Assembly: GCA_910588405.1 (NCBI GenBank)
Contig: CAJUPT010000033.1
Span: 1-35,270, forward strand
Reading direction: 5' to 3'
Source of the DNA: an uncultured Lachnospiraceae bacterium
Lineage (GTDB): Bacteria; Bacillota; Clostridia; Lachnospirales; Lachnospiraceae
DNA: 35,270 nt
Shown here: one piece after another, positions 7,959 to 15,367 of the stretch
Layout: every line of letters begins with the position of its first letter
Position numbering within the stretch: position 1 is the first letter of the stretch
The notes under the pieces: generated by a model
Databases searched by the model: none
What the model saw: the letters and a program-made list of their open reading frames with translations, nothing else
What the model was told of the DNA's origin: nothing
Translations under genes and position numbers: made by a program

Positions 7959-9493
7959 TCCGGCAAAGCAAATGTATCGCCGGCCTGTTTTTCATCACTC
8001 TCCGCCGCCAGCTCTAATGTGAACCAGAATTCCACACCGTCCTCTTTATTCTCCACACCGCAGCTTTGCCGGTGGTTGTCCATAATTGCTTTCACAATGG
8101 ACAGCCCGATCCCACTGCCGCCATACTCTCTGGTTCTTGCCTTATCGACCTTGAAAAACTTGATCCACACCTTATCCAGATCCTCCGCCGGAATCTGGCT
8201 TCCAGTGTTAAACACGCTGATTTTCAACCGCTCCTTAAGCCGTTCTAACGAGATCCTGATCTGCTTCTTCCCATCCAGATGATGTATGGCATTGCTCAGG
8301 TAATTCTTCAAAACCTCCTCGATCATAAACTCATCGGCCCGCACATAAACCGGCTCCCCCTCCGGTAAAAGAAGGGTTCCCTCTTTTTGCTTCACTAATA
8401 TCTCCGACGCATGCACCACACCCTTCATCAGCGCCATGATATCGAAAACTTCCATCTCCGCCCGGGAATCGCCGAATTCCAGCTGGTTTAAATTTAGCAG
8501 CTTCTGTACCATCTGGTTCATTTTGCAAGCCTCGTCCATGATCACATCACAGTAATAATCCCGGCTTTCCTCGTCCTCGTTGATACAGTCCTTAAGCCCC
8601 TCCGCATAGCCCTGGATAATGGCAATGGGCGTTTTCAGCTCATGAGATACATTGGACAGAAATTCCTTGCGCATATCATCGACCTGGATTTTTTCCTCGA
8701 TATCTCTTTTCAGCGTTTCATTGGCTTCCTGAAGCTCTCCAATCGTCTCCTGCAGCGTATCGGAAAGATGATTCATGCTGTTTCCAAGGATTCCCAGCTC
8801 GTCCTGAGATTCCGACCGATACCGCACCTGAAAATTCAGATTCGCCATCTGCTCTGAGATCACTGACAGCTCCTGAATCGGCTGGGTCAGCTTCCTGGTC
8901 ATGTAAAGCATCAAACCGCCGCTTAACAAAATCGCCGCCATACCCACCAATGAATAAAATTTGTTGGAAATCGCTACACTCTCTCGAATACTCTCCACAG
9001 GCAGAGACATCAAAAACAAGCTTCCCTCGTCAAAAAAGCCCCAGCTCTCCATATGGGAAGTTTTGACCGCCTGATCCATCGTCAGCATAATACTGTAATT
9101 ATCCGATTCATACCTTTTTTCCTGAATCCACAGTTCTGATGAACCGGCTTTTCCCCCGGTAAAAATATAGCGGCGCAGCTTATCCAGCATCCCCACCATG
9201 TCCGGCGTACTGGAATATAATGTGTCCCAATTTCTGTCGATCACCAACACAGAGATACTGCTGCTCTCCCTCAGCTCCAAAAGCAGCTGTTTTATATTGT
9301 CCGACTCATTTTCCTTGACGGCGCCCGTGAGAAACCGGTTCATATTTTCATAAGCCTCCATCAATACCTTTTGCTTATTAGAGAGATAATAATCCTCCAG
9401 AAAAAATTTATTGATAAACAGGCAGGCAGCGATGGTGGCAGCAATGATCGTAGTAAAAATCAATGTAAATCGAATGCGAATCGAATGCTTCAT
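7955..9493 (-). CDS. Membrane sensor histidine kinase (orphan)
   Basis: 512 residues. Order: first membrane segment (about 8-28), an extracytoplasmic sensor loop of about 150 residues, second membrane segment (about 180-198), HAMP linker (about 200-255), a coiled-coil-rich stretch, then HisKA with SNVSHELKTP (phosphorylated His near 284), an N box (YLSNAIHH) and a G box (YGGSGIGLSIVK). It is a complete class I kinase. Normally such a gene follows an OmpR-type regulator, but the upstream neighbour is pepF and no regulator lies on either side, so its partner must be elsewhere. Start chosen at ATG 9491-9493 (MKHSIRIRFTLIF, a common kinase start). ATG at 9505 is the alternative; neither has a good Shine-Dalgarno. 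A perfect hairpin sits directly upstream. Confidence 0.88.
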   Translation of the reverse strand: MKHSIRIRFTLIFTTIIAATIAACLFINKFFLEDYYLSNKQKVLMEAYENMNRFLTGAVKENESDNIKQLLLELRESSSISVLVIDRNWDTLYSSTPDMVGMLDKLRRYIFTGGKAGSSELWIQEKRYESDNYSIMLTMDQAVKTSHMESWGFFDEGSLFLMSLPVESIRESVAISNKFYSLVGMAAILLSGGLMLYMTRKLTQPIQELSVISEQMANLNFQVRYRSESQDELGILGNSMNHLSDTLQETIGELQEANETLKRDIEEKIQVDDMRKEFLSNVSHELKTPIAIIQGYAEGLKDCINEDEESRDYYCDVIMDEACKMNQMVQKLLNLNQLEFGDSRAEMEVFDIMALMKGVVHASEILVKQKEGTLLLPEGEPVYVRADEFMIEEVLKNYLSNAIHHLDGKKQIRISLERLKERLKISVFNTGSQIPAEDLDKVWIKFFKVDKARTREYGGSGIGLSIVKAIMDNHRQSCGVENKEDGVEFWFTLELAAESDEKQAGDTFALPD

Positions 9494-9507
9494 CTCAATT
9501 ATCATAT

Positions 9508-9531
9508 AGCAGGCCGGTTATACGGCCTGCT
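9508..9531 (-). promoter_or_regulatory. Perfect 9-bp hairpin abutting the kinase start
   Basis: Arms AGCAGGCCG and CGGCCTGCT enclose a six-base loop. It lies between pepF and the kinase, 2 nt from the first possible ATG. No U-run follows on either strand, so it is a poor terminator. It may be a translation-control or RNA-processing structure, or a weak terminator for pepF. Confidence 0.45.
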
Positions 9532-9613
9532 CTTTCACAAAATGGCTGTTATTGTGTTGTTGATCCTCTGCGTCTCCGGCAGATGCACAATCTCGTCGAA
9601 GGATTTTGATGCT

Positions 9614-11398
9614 TTACAGCAGCTGCTCCAGCTGATCCAGATATTCTTCGAATACGGTCAGCGCCTCCCGTACCGGTTCCGGACCGGTCATATCCACACC
9701 GCACAGCTTCAGCAGATCGATACAGTCCATAGAGCTGCCGCCGCTTAAAAACTGTTTATATCTCTCCACAATTCCTTTTTCTCCATTCAGAATTTTTTTG
9801 CTGATGGCCGTGGCTGCCGCGAATCCTGTGGAATACTGATACACATAAAACGGCGTGTAAAAATGAGGAATCCTGGCCCATTCCATATCGATTCGCTCAT
9901 CTAGCTCCATCTCTTTCCCAAAATACAGCTCGTTCAGATCATGGTAAACAGCACACAGCCGCTTTGCCGTCAGCGTTTCCCCGGCCTCGGTCAAGCCATG
10001 GGCGATTTTTTCAAATTCGGCGAACATGGTCTGGCGGAACATGGTTCCCTTAAAGCTGTCCAGATAATGATTAATAATATAGGCTTTTTCCCTCTGATCT
10101 TTCGCATGCTCCAGCATATAATGGGTGGTTAAGGCTTCATTACAGGTAGAAGCCACCTCCGCCACAAAAATATGATAGCCCGCATAGCAAAAAGGCTGTG
10201 CATGATCAGAATAGTAAGAATGGATCGCATGCCCCATCTCATGAGCAAGGGTAAACACATGGTCCAGCGTTCCATTGTAATTCAAAAGCACGTAAGGATG
10301 TACGCCATAAGGGCCGCTGCTGTAGGCGCCGCTGCGCTTTCCAGGATTTTCATAGACGTCGATCCACCGGTTTTCAAACCCCTGTCGCAAAATAGAGAGA
10401 TATTCCTCCCCCATAGGCGCCAGTGCAAGACCCACAATCTCTTTCGCCTCCTCGAAGGAATATCGTTCCAGGGAGGATTCACACAAAGGCGCATACACGT
10501 CATACATATGAAGCCGCTCCACCCCCAAAAGCTTTTTCCGAAGTCCCACATACCGGTACATGGCCGGAAGAAAGGCATGGGTCGTCTCAATCAGCGTGTC
10601 GTACACCTCTATGGGAACTGCGCTGCCTGACAGGGCATAGGCCATGGAGGAAGGATATTTTCTCACACGGCTGTAAAACACATGCTGCTTCACATTGGCC
10701 GCAAACATGGCCGCCAATGTATTCTCATAGGCCCTGTAGGCATCATACATATGGTCATAGGCTTGCCGGCGCACATTCCTGTCGCTGCTTTGCATATAAG
10801 CAATATAAGTGCCATGGGTCAGCGGAAGCTTCTCCCCATTTTGATCTGTCACCGGAGCAAATTTTAAATCTGCATTGTTAAACATACGAAAAGCATTGGC
10901 TGCGCCGTCAGACATCAATCCCGCTGCCGCCAAAAGTGCCTCCTCCTTATCCGAAAGCGTATGTTCCTTCTTCCGGAACATGACCGTAAACATTCGCCGA
11001 TACTTTTTCAGGGGCGCATATTCTTCAATCATCCGGTTTATCGTTTCCTCACCTATATGGGTGATCTCCGCCTGGATAAAAGAGGAGGCCAGCGCCGCCC
11101 GGGTATACAGATCCTCCGCCCTGCCCATCAGATCCTGATATTCCGTTACCGTGGTATCCTGATCTGATTTTTGTCCGGCATAGCAGCTGATTTTCTCCAT
11201 GGTCTGCCCCACCTCGCCGTCTAGCTCCAGACATCGGTACAATGTTTCGGCAGATTCCGACAATTTTTCCCTAAATTCTTCATACTCCGGCAGCCTTTTG
11301 TTCACCCACTCCACTGCCAGCCACCACTGCTCGTCCGCAGCAAAAATATCTTCCAGAGCCCATATATCTTCGGTACGCATTTCTTCTCTCTGCTTCAT
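9614..11398 (-). CDS. pepF: Oligoendopeptidase F (M3 metallopeptidase)
   Basis: A 594-residue cytoplasmic zinc peptidase of the usual length for PepF. The zinc site is HEMGH (about 386-390) in the context LDHVFTLAHEMGHAIHSYYS, preceded by the family segment GPYGVHPYVLLNYNGTLD. The helical N-terminal domain (about 1-190) includes DADLKFAP-like NNADLKFAPV. PepF degrades short peptides of roughly 7-17 residues. Start: ATG 11396-11398 with AAGGA upstream (slightly long spacing); a TTG nine codons earlier or an ATG six codons later are alternatives. It is separated from the mscS gene by a terminator and probably has its own promoter. After its stop the frame stays open for about 30 codons, which looks accidental. 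Confidence 0.93.
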   Translation of the reverse strand: MKQREEMRTEDIWALEDIFAADEQWWLAVEWVNKRLPEYEEFREKLSESAETLYRCLELDGEVGQTMEKISCYAGQKSDQDTTVTEYQDLMGRAEDLYTRAALASSFIQAEITHIGEETINRMIEEYAPLKKYRRMFTVMFRKKEHTLSDKEEALLAAAGLMSDGAANAFRMFNNADLKFAPVTDQNGEKLPLTHGTYIAYMQSSDRNVRRQAYDHMYDAYRAYENTLAAMFAANVKQHVFYSRVRKYPSSMAYALSGSAVPIEVYDTLIETTHAFLPAMYRYVGLRKKLLGVERLHMYDVYAPLCESSLERYSFEEAKEIVGLALAPMGEEYLSILRQGFENRWIDVYENPGKRSGAYSSGPYGVHPYVLLNYNGTLDHVFTLAHEMGHAIHSYYSDHAQPFCYAGYHIFVAEVASTCNEALTTHYMLEHAKDQREKAYIINHYLDSFKGTMFRQTMFAEFEKIAHGLTEAGETLTAKRLCAVYHDLNELYFGKEMELDERIDMEWARIPHFYTPFYVYQYSTGFAAATAISKKILNGEKGIVERYKQFLSGGSSMDCIDLLKLCGVDMTGPEPVREALTVFEEYLDQLEQLL

Positions 11399-11439
11399 TG
11401 CTTCCGTTTTCCTTTCTTCTATCAAGTATACAACTATAT

Positions 11440-11469
11440 ATTATATACATATTTATACAGGCATATCCA
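11440..11469 (-). promoter_or_regulatory. Candidate promoter for pepF
   Basis: Minus strand TGGATA (11464-11469), 18-nt spacer and TATAAT (11440-11445) in an AT-rich stretch just after the mscS terminator. The leader would be about 35 nt. Confidence 0.4.
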
Positions 11470-11493
11470 AAAGGCTGCCTTCCAGCAGCCTTT
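11470..11493 (-). terminator. Terminator after glgB-mscS
   Basis: Stem AAAGGCTGC/GCAGCCTTT with a six-base loop, 12 nt after the mscS stop. The U-run is short (TTTT includes part of the stem), so strength is moderate. Confidence 0.6.
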
Positions 11494-11505
11494 CCTATCG
11501 TTCTG

Positions 11506-12402
11506 TTACTGTCCTCCCACCTCCGCCTGCTCCCCTTTGTGTACCACAATCTGGGGGAAGGGAATCTCGATTCCATGCTCATCAAAGGCCAGCTTGATTT
11601 TTTCTGTTATGCCCCACCGGGTTGGCCAATAGTCGCTGGTGGGCACCCAGCAGCGGCAGCCCATGGTCACGGCGCTGTCGTCCAGGCTTGAGACGAAGGA
11701 GACCATCTCCTCCTCCTTCAACACCGCAGGATGGGCTTTCATGATTTCCATCATCAGTTCCTTGGCCTGTTTCAAATCCGCATTATAGGAGATTCCCACC
11801 GTAATATCCAGCCTGCGTTTCTCCTGAGCCGTCACATTGGTCATACTGTTGTTTGCCAGGTTGCCGTTGGGGATCATAATCAGTTTATTATCCGGGGTCA
11901 GAAGGGAAGTATATACCAGGCCGATGGTTTTAACCGTCCCCTCATTTTTATGGCCGTCCTCGATAATATAATCCCCCACCTTAAAGGGCTTCATAATCAA
12001 TATCAAAATCCCACCGGCAAAGTTTGACAAACTGCCCTGCATGGCCAGACCGGCGGCCACGCCGGCGGAACCGATCACCGTGATCAGAGAGGTGGTCTCA
12101 AAGCCCACCACCTGCAGCATGGTGACGATAATCATGCCGTATCCCGTCGCCCGCAGCAGATGTCTGGTAAACTTCCGCACCGTGATTTCCGTCCCGATTT
12201 TTTCCATCGAACGGTCTGCGATCTTCAAGAGCAGATTTAAAAGCTTCTTCCCCACAAAGAGGATCGCCAGCGCCACGATTATCTGCATTCCCTTATTCAA
12301 AGCGCCGTCCAGCAACTGATCCAGCCATGCCTGAAAAATCCGGCTGTGAGCCTCCAGCTCCTGGACAGCCTGTTCTATTTCTATATGCGGTGCGTCATCC
12401 AT
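11506..12402 (-). CDS. MscS-family mechanosensitive channel
   Basis: 298 residues. Three membrane segments lie at about 38-60, 84-105 and 106-135, and a C-terminal cytoplasmic beta domain follows. The pore helix carries the family signature: GSAGVAAGLAMQGSLSNFAG followed by KPFKVGDYI. The product releases solutes on hypo-osmotic shock. It follows glgB by 30 nt in the same direction, so the two are probably co-transcribed and end at the hairpin at 11470-11493. Start: ATG 12400-12402 (MDDAPH), with AAGGA about 13 nt upstream, a rather long spacing; no better in-frame ATG exists before the first membrane segment. Confidence 0.92.
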   Translation of the reverse strand: MDDAPHIEIEQAVQELEAHSRIFQAWLDQLLDGALNKGMQIIVALAILFVGKKLLNLLLKIADRSMEKIGTEITVRKFTRHLLRATGYGMIIVTMLQVVGFETTSLITVIGSAGVAAGLAMQGSLSNFAGGILILIMKPFKVGDYIIEDGHKNEGTVKTIGLVYTSLLTPDNKLIMIPNGNLANNSMTNVTAQEKRRLDITVGISYNADLKQAKELMMEIMKAHPAVLKEEEMVSFVSSLDDSAVTMGCRCWVPTSDYWPTRWGITEKIKLAFDEHGIEIPFPQIVVHKGEQAEVGGQ

Positions 12403-12432
12403 CGGTAATGATCAATCCTTTTCTTTCTATGC

Positions 12433-14988
12433 TTACTTTTCTTTTGTTTCCTTTTTTTCTTCCTTCGGCTTTTCAGTTTCTTTTACCGAATCCACAACTT
12501 TCTCCTCCACCGGTTTTTCCGCAGCCTGCTTTGCTGCCTCTTCCTTTTTCTCTTTCACCGGTTCGGCCGCTTCTTTTTCTGCCGGTCTCACTGCCTCTTC
12601 TTCCACCGGCTTCTCCATAGTCTCCTCCGCCGGTTCCATCGCCGCCTTTTTCAGCTCCTCCACCTGCTGGTCTACCTTAGCCGTCTTCTTCCTTGTGCCG
12701 GCAGCCTTCCCCGCCGTCTTTACGGAATCTCTTTTCTTCTTCGAAGCCTTTGCCACCTTATTGCTAACCTTTTTCTCCTCCACAGGAATATACTTAAAGA
12801 CAGCCACAGACAGCGGCGCCAGCTTAATGATAATGGAATAGGGGCGCTCGTCCCACTCCTGCTTTTTGGCAATCTTCACCCTGCTGTTTACCTCGCCGCT
12901 TCCGCCGAAGGCCGCCGTGTCACTGTTAAACACTTCTTTATATTTTCCCGGCATCGGAACGCCCACCTGGAACTCCTCATGGTTGATAGTATCAAAATTA
13001 CATACCACCAGCATTGTCTCCTCCGGCTTATCCGTCTTTCTTAAGAAGGAACAGATGCTTTCCTCCCAGCCGCTGCAGCTGATCCACTCAAACCCTTCCG
13101 GATCATGGTCCATCCGGTAAAGGGCAGGACTCTCCCTGTACAGCTTGTGCAGCGCCTTTACACATGCCTGCATCTGGCTGTGCAGATCATACTGAAGCAG
13201 ATGCCACTGAATGCCCGACTTCTCATTCCACTCATCCATCTGGGCAAAATCCTGTCCCATAAACAAAAGCTTCTTGCCGGGATGAGTCATCCAGAAGCCG
13301 TAAGCCGCCCGCAGGTTCGCAAATTTCGTCTCAAAATTCTCTCCCGGCATCTTGCCCACCATAGAGCCTTTCCCATGGACCACCTCGTCGTGGGAGAATA
13401 CCAGGATAAAGTTCTCGCTGTAAGCGTAAACCATGCTGAAAGTCAGTTCATTATAATGATGCTTCCTGAAATAAGGGTCGCACTGCATATATCCAAGGAA
13501 ATCGTTCATCCAGCCCATATTCCATTTCAGGTCAAAGCCCACCGCCCCGTCGTCCACATCGCCGGTAATCCTGGGCCATGCCGTGGATTCCTCAGCGATC
13601 AAAAGGGCGCCGTTCTCCTGCTTCTTGAAAATGGAATTCAGATGTTTCAAAAGCTCCAGCGCTTCCAGATTCTCATGGCCGCCGTAAATATTCGGCACCC
13701 ACTCACCGTCGTTTTTGCCGTAATCCAGATACAGCATGGAAGCCACCGCATCCATACGGATGCCGTCGGCATGGAACCGGTTCACCCAGAACAAAGCATT
13801 GGCAATCAGGAAGTTGGATACCTGAGGGCGCCCGTAATTAAAGATCAGCGTCCCCCAGTGAGGATGCATCCCCTGCCTGGGATCTTTATGCTCATATAGC
13901 CCGGTGCCGTCAAAATCAGCCAGCGCCACCGTATCCTTGGGAAAATGAGCAGGAACCCAGTCCAGGATCACGCCGATGCCCTGCCGATGCATATAATCCA
14001 TAAAATACATAAAATCTTCCGGCGTCCCGTAACGGCTGGTAGGGGCATAGTAGCCCGTCACCAGATATCCCCAGGATTCGTCCAAAAGATGCTCCATCAC
14101 CGGCATCAGCTCCACATGGGTATAGCCCATCTCCTTCACATATTCCGCCAGCATCGGCGCAATCTCCCGGTAATTATAAAACTCCTGCTCCTCGTCCTCC
14201 GGCATCCGCCAGGAGCCCAAATGCACCTCATAGATGGACATGGGCTGTTCCAGCGGTTTTTTCTTCTTTCTCTCCTTCATCCAGCTTGCATCCTGCCACC
14301 GGTACTGATCCAGATCTGCCACCACCGATGCCGTATCGGGGCGAAGCTGAGAACAATTTCCATAAGGGTCGGATTTCAATGCAGGAGAACCTCCCTTAAA
14401 TTCAATCTCATATTTGTAAATCTCGCCCGGCTTAATGCCAGGAATAAACAGCTCGAATATGCCGGAATTCCCACGCCTTGACATCTGGTGCGTCCGGCCG
14501 TCCCACAGATTGAAATCGCCCACGACGCTGACGCTCCAAGCATTGGGTGCCCACACGGCGAACATGGTTCCCGCCACGCCGTCTATGGTTCTGGGATGGG
14601 CTCCCAGCACATCATAAATCTCGTAGTGGATGCCCGCCTCAAACCGCTTCATATCCGATTCCGTAATCTGCAGGTCAAAAGCATAAGGGTCCTCCATCTC
14701 ACGCTTCGTCCCATTATCATAAGTCACCTCATAGACATAGTGCACCTTTGACTTTCTATTCAAAAGCAGCGCAAAAAAGCCTGCCTCGTCCACCTTCGTC
14801 ATCGGCCAGCTTTTCTGCGTGGAAACCACCTTCACGCTGACAGCCTCCGCATGGGGAATAAACGCCTGGATCAACAGCTGATCCTCCACCCTATGCGCAC
14901 CCAGCACCTGATGAGGATGGTCACAATCCGCGCACACCACACCTTCTATCTCCGGCCAATCCATAATTTCATTCAATTTTTCTTCCAT
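12433..14988 (-). CDS. glgB: 1,4-alpha-glucan branching enzyme with charged C-terminal tail
   Basis: 851 residues. An N-terminal CBM48-type region (about 30-230) includes FAVWAPNAWSVSVVGDFNLWDG. The GH13 barrel carries GVILDWVPAHF, the nucleophile Asp in DGIRMDAV (about 413), the acid Glu in LLIAEESTAW (about 466) and FSHDEVVHGK (His-Asp about 533-534). The C-terminal beta domain ends near 735. It forms alpha-1,6 branches in glycogen. Beyond the normal end there is an extra tail of about 115 residues made almost only of Lys, Glu, Ala, Pro, Val and Thr. No other glg gene is present in the window. Start: ATG 14986-14988, six bases after GGAGG; the frame remains open 16 codons further up without a ribosome site. 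Confidence 0.95.
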   Translation of the reverse strand: MEEKLNEIMDWPEIEGVVCADCDHPHQVLGAHRVEDQLLIQAFIPHAEAVSVKVVSTQKSWPMTKVDEAGFFALLLNRKSKVHYVYEVTYDNGTKREMEDPYAFDLQITESDMKRFEAGIHYEIYDVLGAHPRTIDGVAGTMFAVWAPNAWSVSVVGDFNLWDGRTHQMSRRGNSGIFELFIPGIKPGEIYKYEIEFKGGSPALKSDPYGNCSQLRPDTASVVADLDQYRWQDASWMKERKKKKPLEQPMSIYEVHLGSWRMPEDEEQEFYNYREIAPMLAEYVKEMGYTHVELMPVMEHLLDESWGYLVTGYYAPTSRYGTPEDFMYFMDYMHRQGIGVILDWVPAHFPKDTVALADFDGTGLYEHKDPRQGMHPHWGTLIFNYGRPQVSNFLIANALFWVNRFHADGIRMDAVASMLYLDYGKNDGEWVPNIYGGHENLEALELLKHLNSIFKKQENGALLIAEESTAWPRITGDVDDGAVGFDLKWNMGWMNDFLGYMQCDPYFRKHHYNELTFSMVYAYSENFILVFSHDEVVHGKGSMVGKMPGENFETKFANLRAAYGFWMTHPGKKLLFMGQDFAQMDEWNEKSGIQWHLLQYDLHSQMQACVKALHKLYRESPALYRMDHDPEGFEWISCSGWEESICSFLRKTDKPEETMLVVCNFDTINHEEFQVGVPMPGKYKEVFNSDTAAFGGSGEVNSRVKIAKKQEWDERPYSIIIKLAPLSVAVFKYIPVEEKKVSNKVAKASKKKRDSVKTAGKAAGTRKKTAKVDQQVEELKKAAMEPAEETMEKPVEEEAVRPAEKEAAEPVKEKKEEAAKQAAEKPVEEKVVDSVKETEKPKEEKKETKEK

Positions 14989-15026
14989 AAATGTCCTCCA
15001 GGGGTTATCGTCTCTGTTTGAAATAT

Positions 15027-15055
15027 ATTTTACCATTTTAAAGGCTATAAAACAA
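15027..15055 (-). promoter_or_regulatory. Candidate promoter for glgB
   Basis: Minus strand TTGTTT (15050-15055), 17-nt spacer and TAAAAT (15027-15032), in the 168-nt AT-rich gap shared with the divergent DUF4250 gene. The -35 box is weak. No convincing opposite promoter for DUF4250 could be chosen. Confidence 0.4.
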
Positions 15056-15156
15056 GGTGGAAGTATGATAAAATATCCGCAGATAAAAAACCTGAAATCC
15101 GGCTAAATACATCGGATATATTAAAAACACGCAATAACAGCGGGAGGTGATTGATT

Positions 15157-15336
15157 ATGGAAGCTTTACCAAAAGACCCGGTAATGCTCCTCAGTGTAGT
15201 CAACACAAAGCTCCGGGATATTTATCCTTCTCTGGAAGCTATGTGCCGCGACCTGGGAGTCGATGAAAAAGAGCTGACCGAAAGGCTGGCAAAGCTGGAC
15301 TATCGGTATTCCACGGAAGAAAACCGGTTCCTTTAA
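15157..15336 (+). CDS. DUF4250 family small protein
   Basis: A 59-residue soluble protein and the only plus-strand gene. The sequence (starting MEALPKDPVMLLSVVNTKLR, with YPSLEAMCRDLGVDEKEL and ending EENRFL) matches the DUF4250 pattern: PKDPxxLLSxxNTKLRDxYPSL followed by a helix resembling a DNA-binding helix-turn-helix. The family is common in Lachnospiraceae and has no assigned function. Start: ATG 15157-15159, with a perfect GGGAGGTGA 7 nt upstream; the in-frame TTG two codons earlier is discounted. The end of the coding sequence forms half of a terminator hairpin, so the stop codon lies in its loop. It diverges from glgB and converges with clpB. Confidence 0.88.
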   Translation: MEALPKDPVMLLSVVNTKLRDIYPSLEAMCRDLGVDEKELTERLAKLDYRYSTEENRFL

Positions 15337-15352
15337 ACAGGAACCGGTTTTC
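15319..15352. terminator. Bidirectional terminator between DUF4250 and clpB
   Basis: Perfect 13-bp arms GAAAACCGGTTCC (15319-15331) and GGAACCGGTTTTC (15340-15352) around an eight-base loop, with T-rich flanks in both directions. It serves the convergent DUF4250 and clpB genes. The left arm is DUF4250 coding sequence. Confidence 0.85.
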
Positions 15353-15367
15353 TTTGCCGCCCTTTAT

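Noticed and set aside
9532..9613. Readthrough extension of pepF
   Set aside because: About 30 in-frame codons follow the stop before the next stop, but they overlap the hairpin and show no motif or context for stop-codon readthrough.
13105..14481. Long plus-strand open frames opposite glgB
   Set aside because: These are antisense shadows of a complete GH13 enzyme, without Shine-Dalgarno or motifs.
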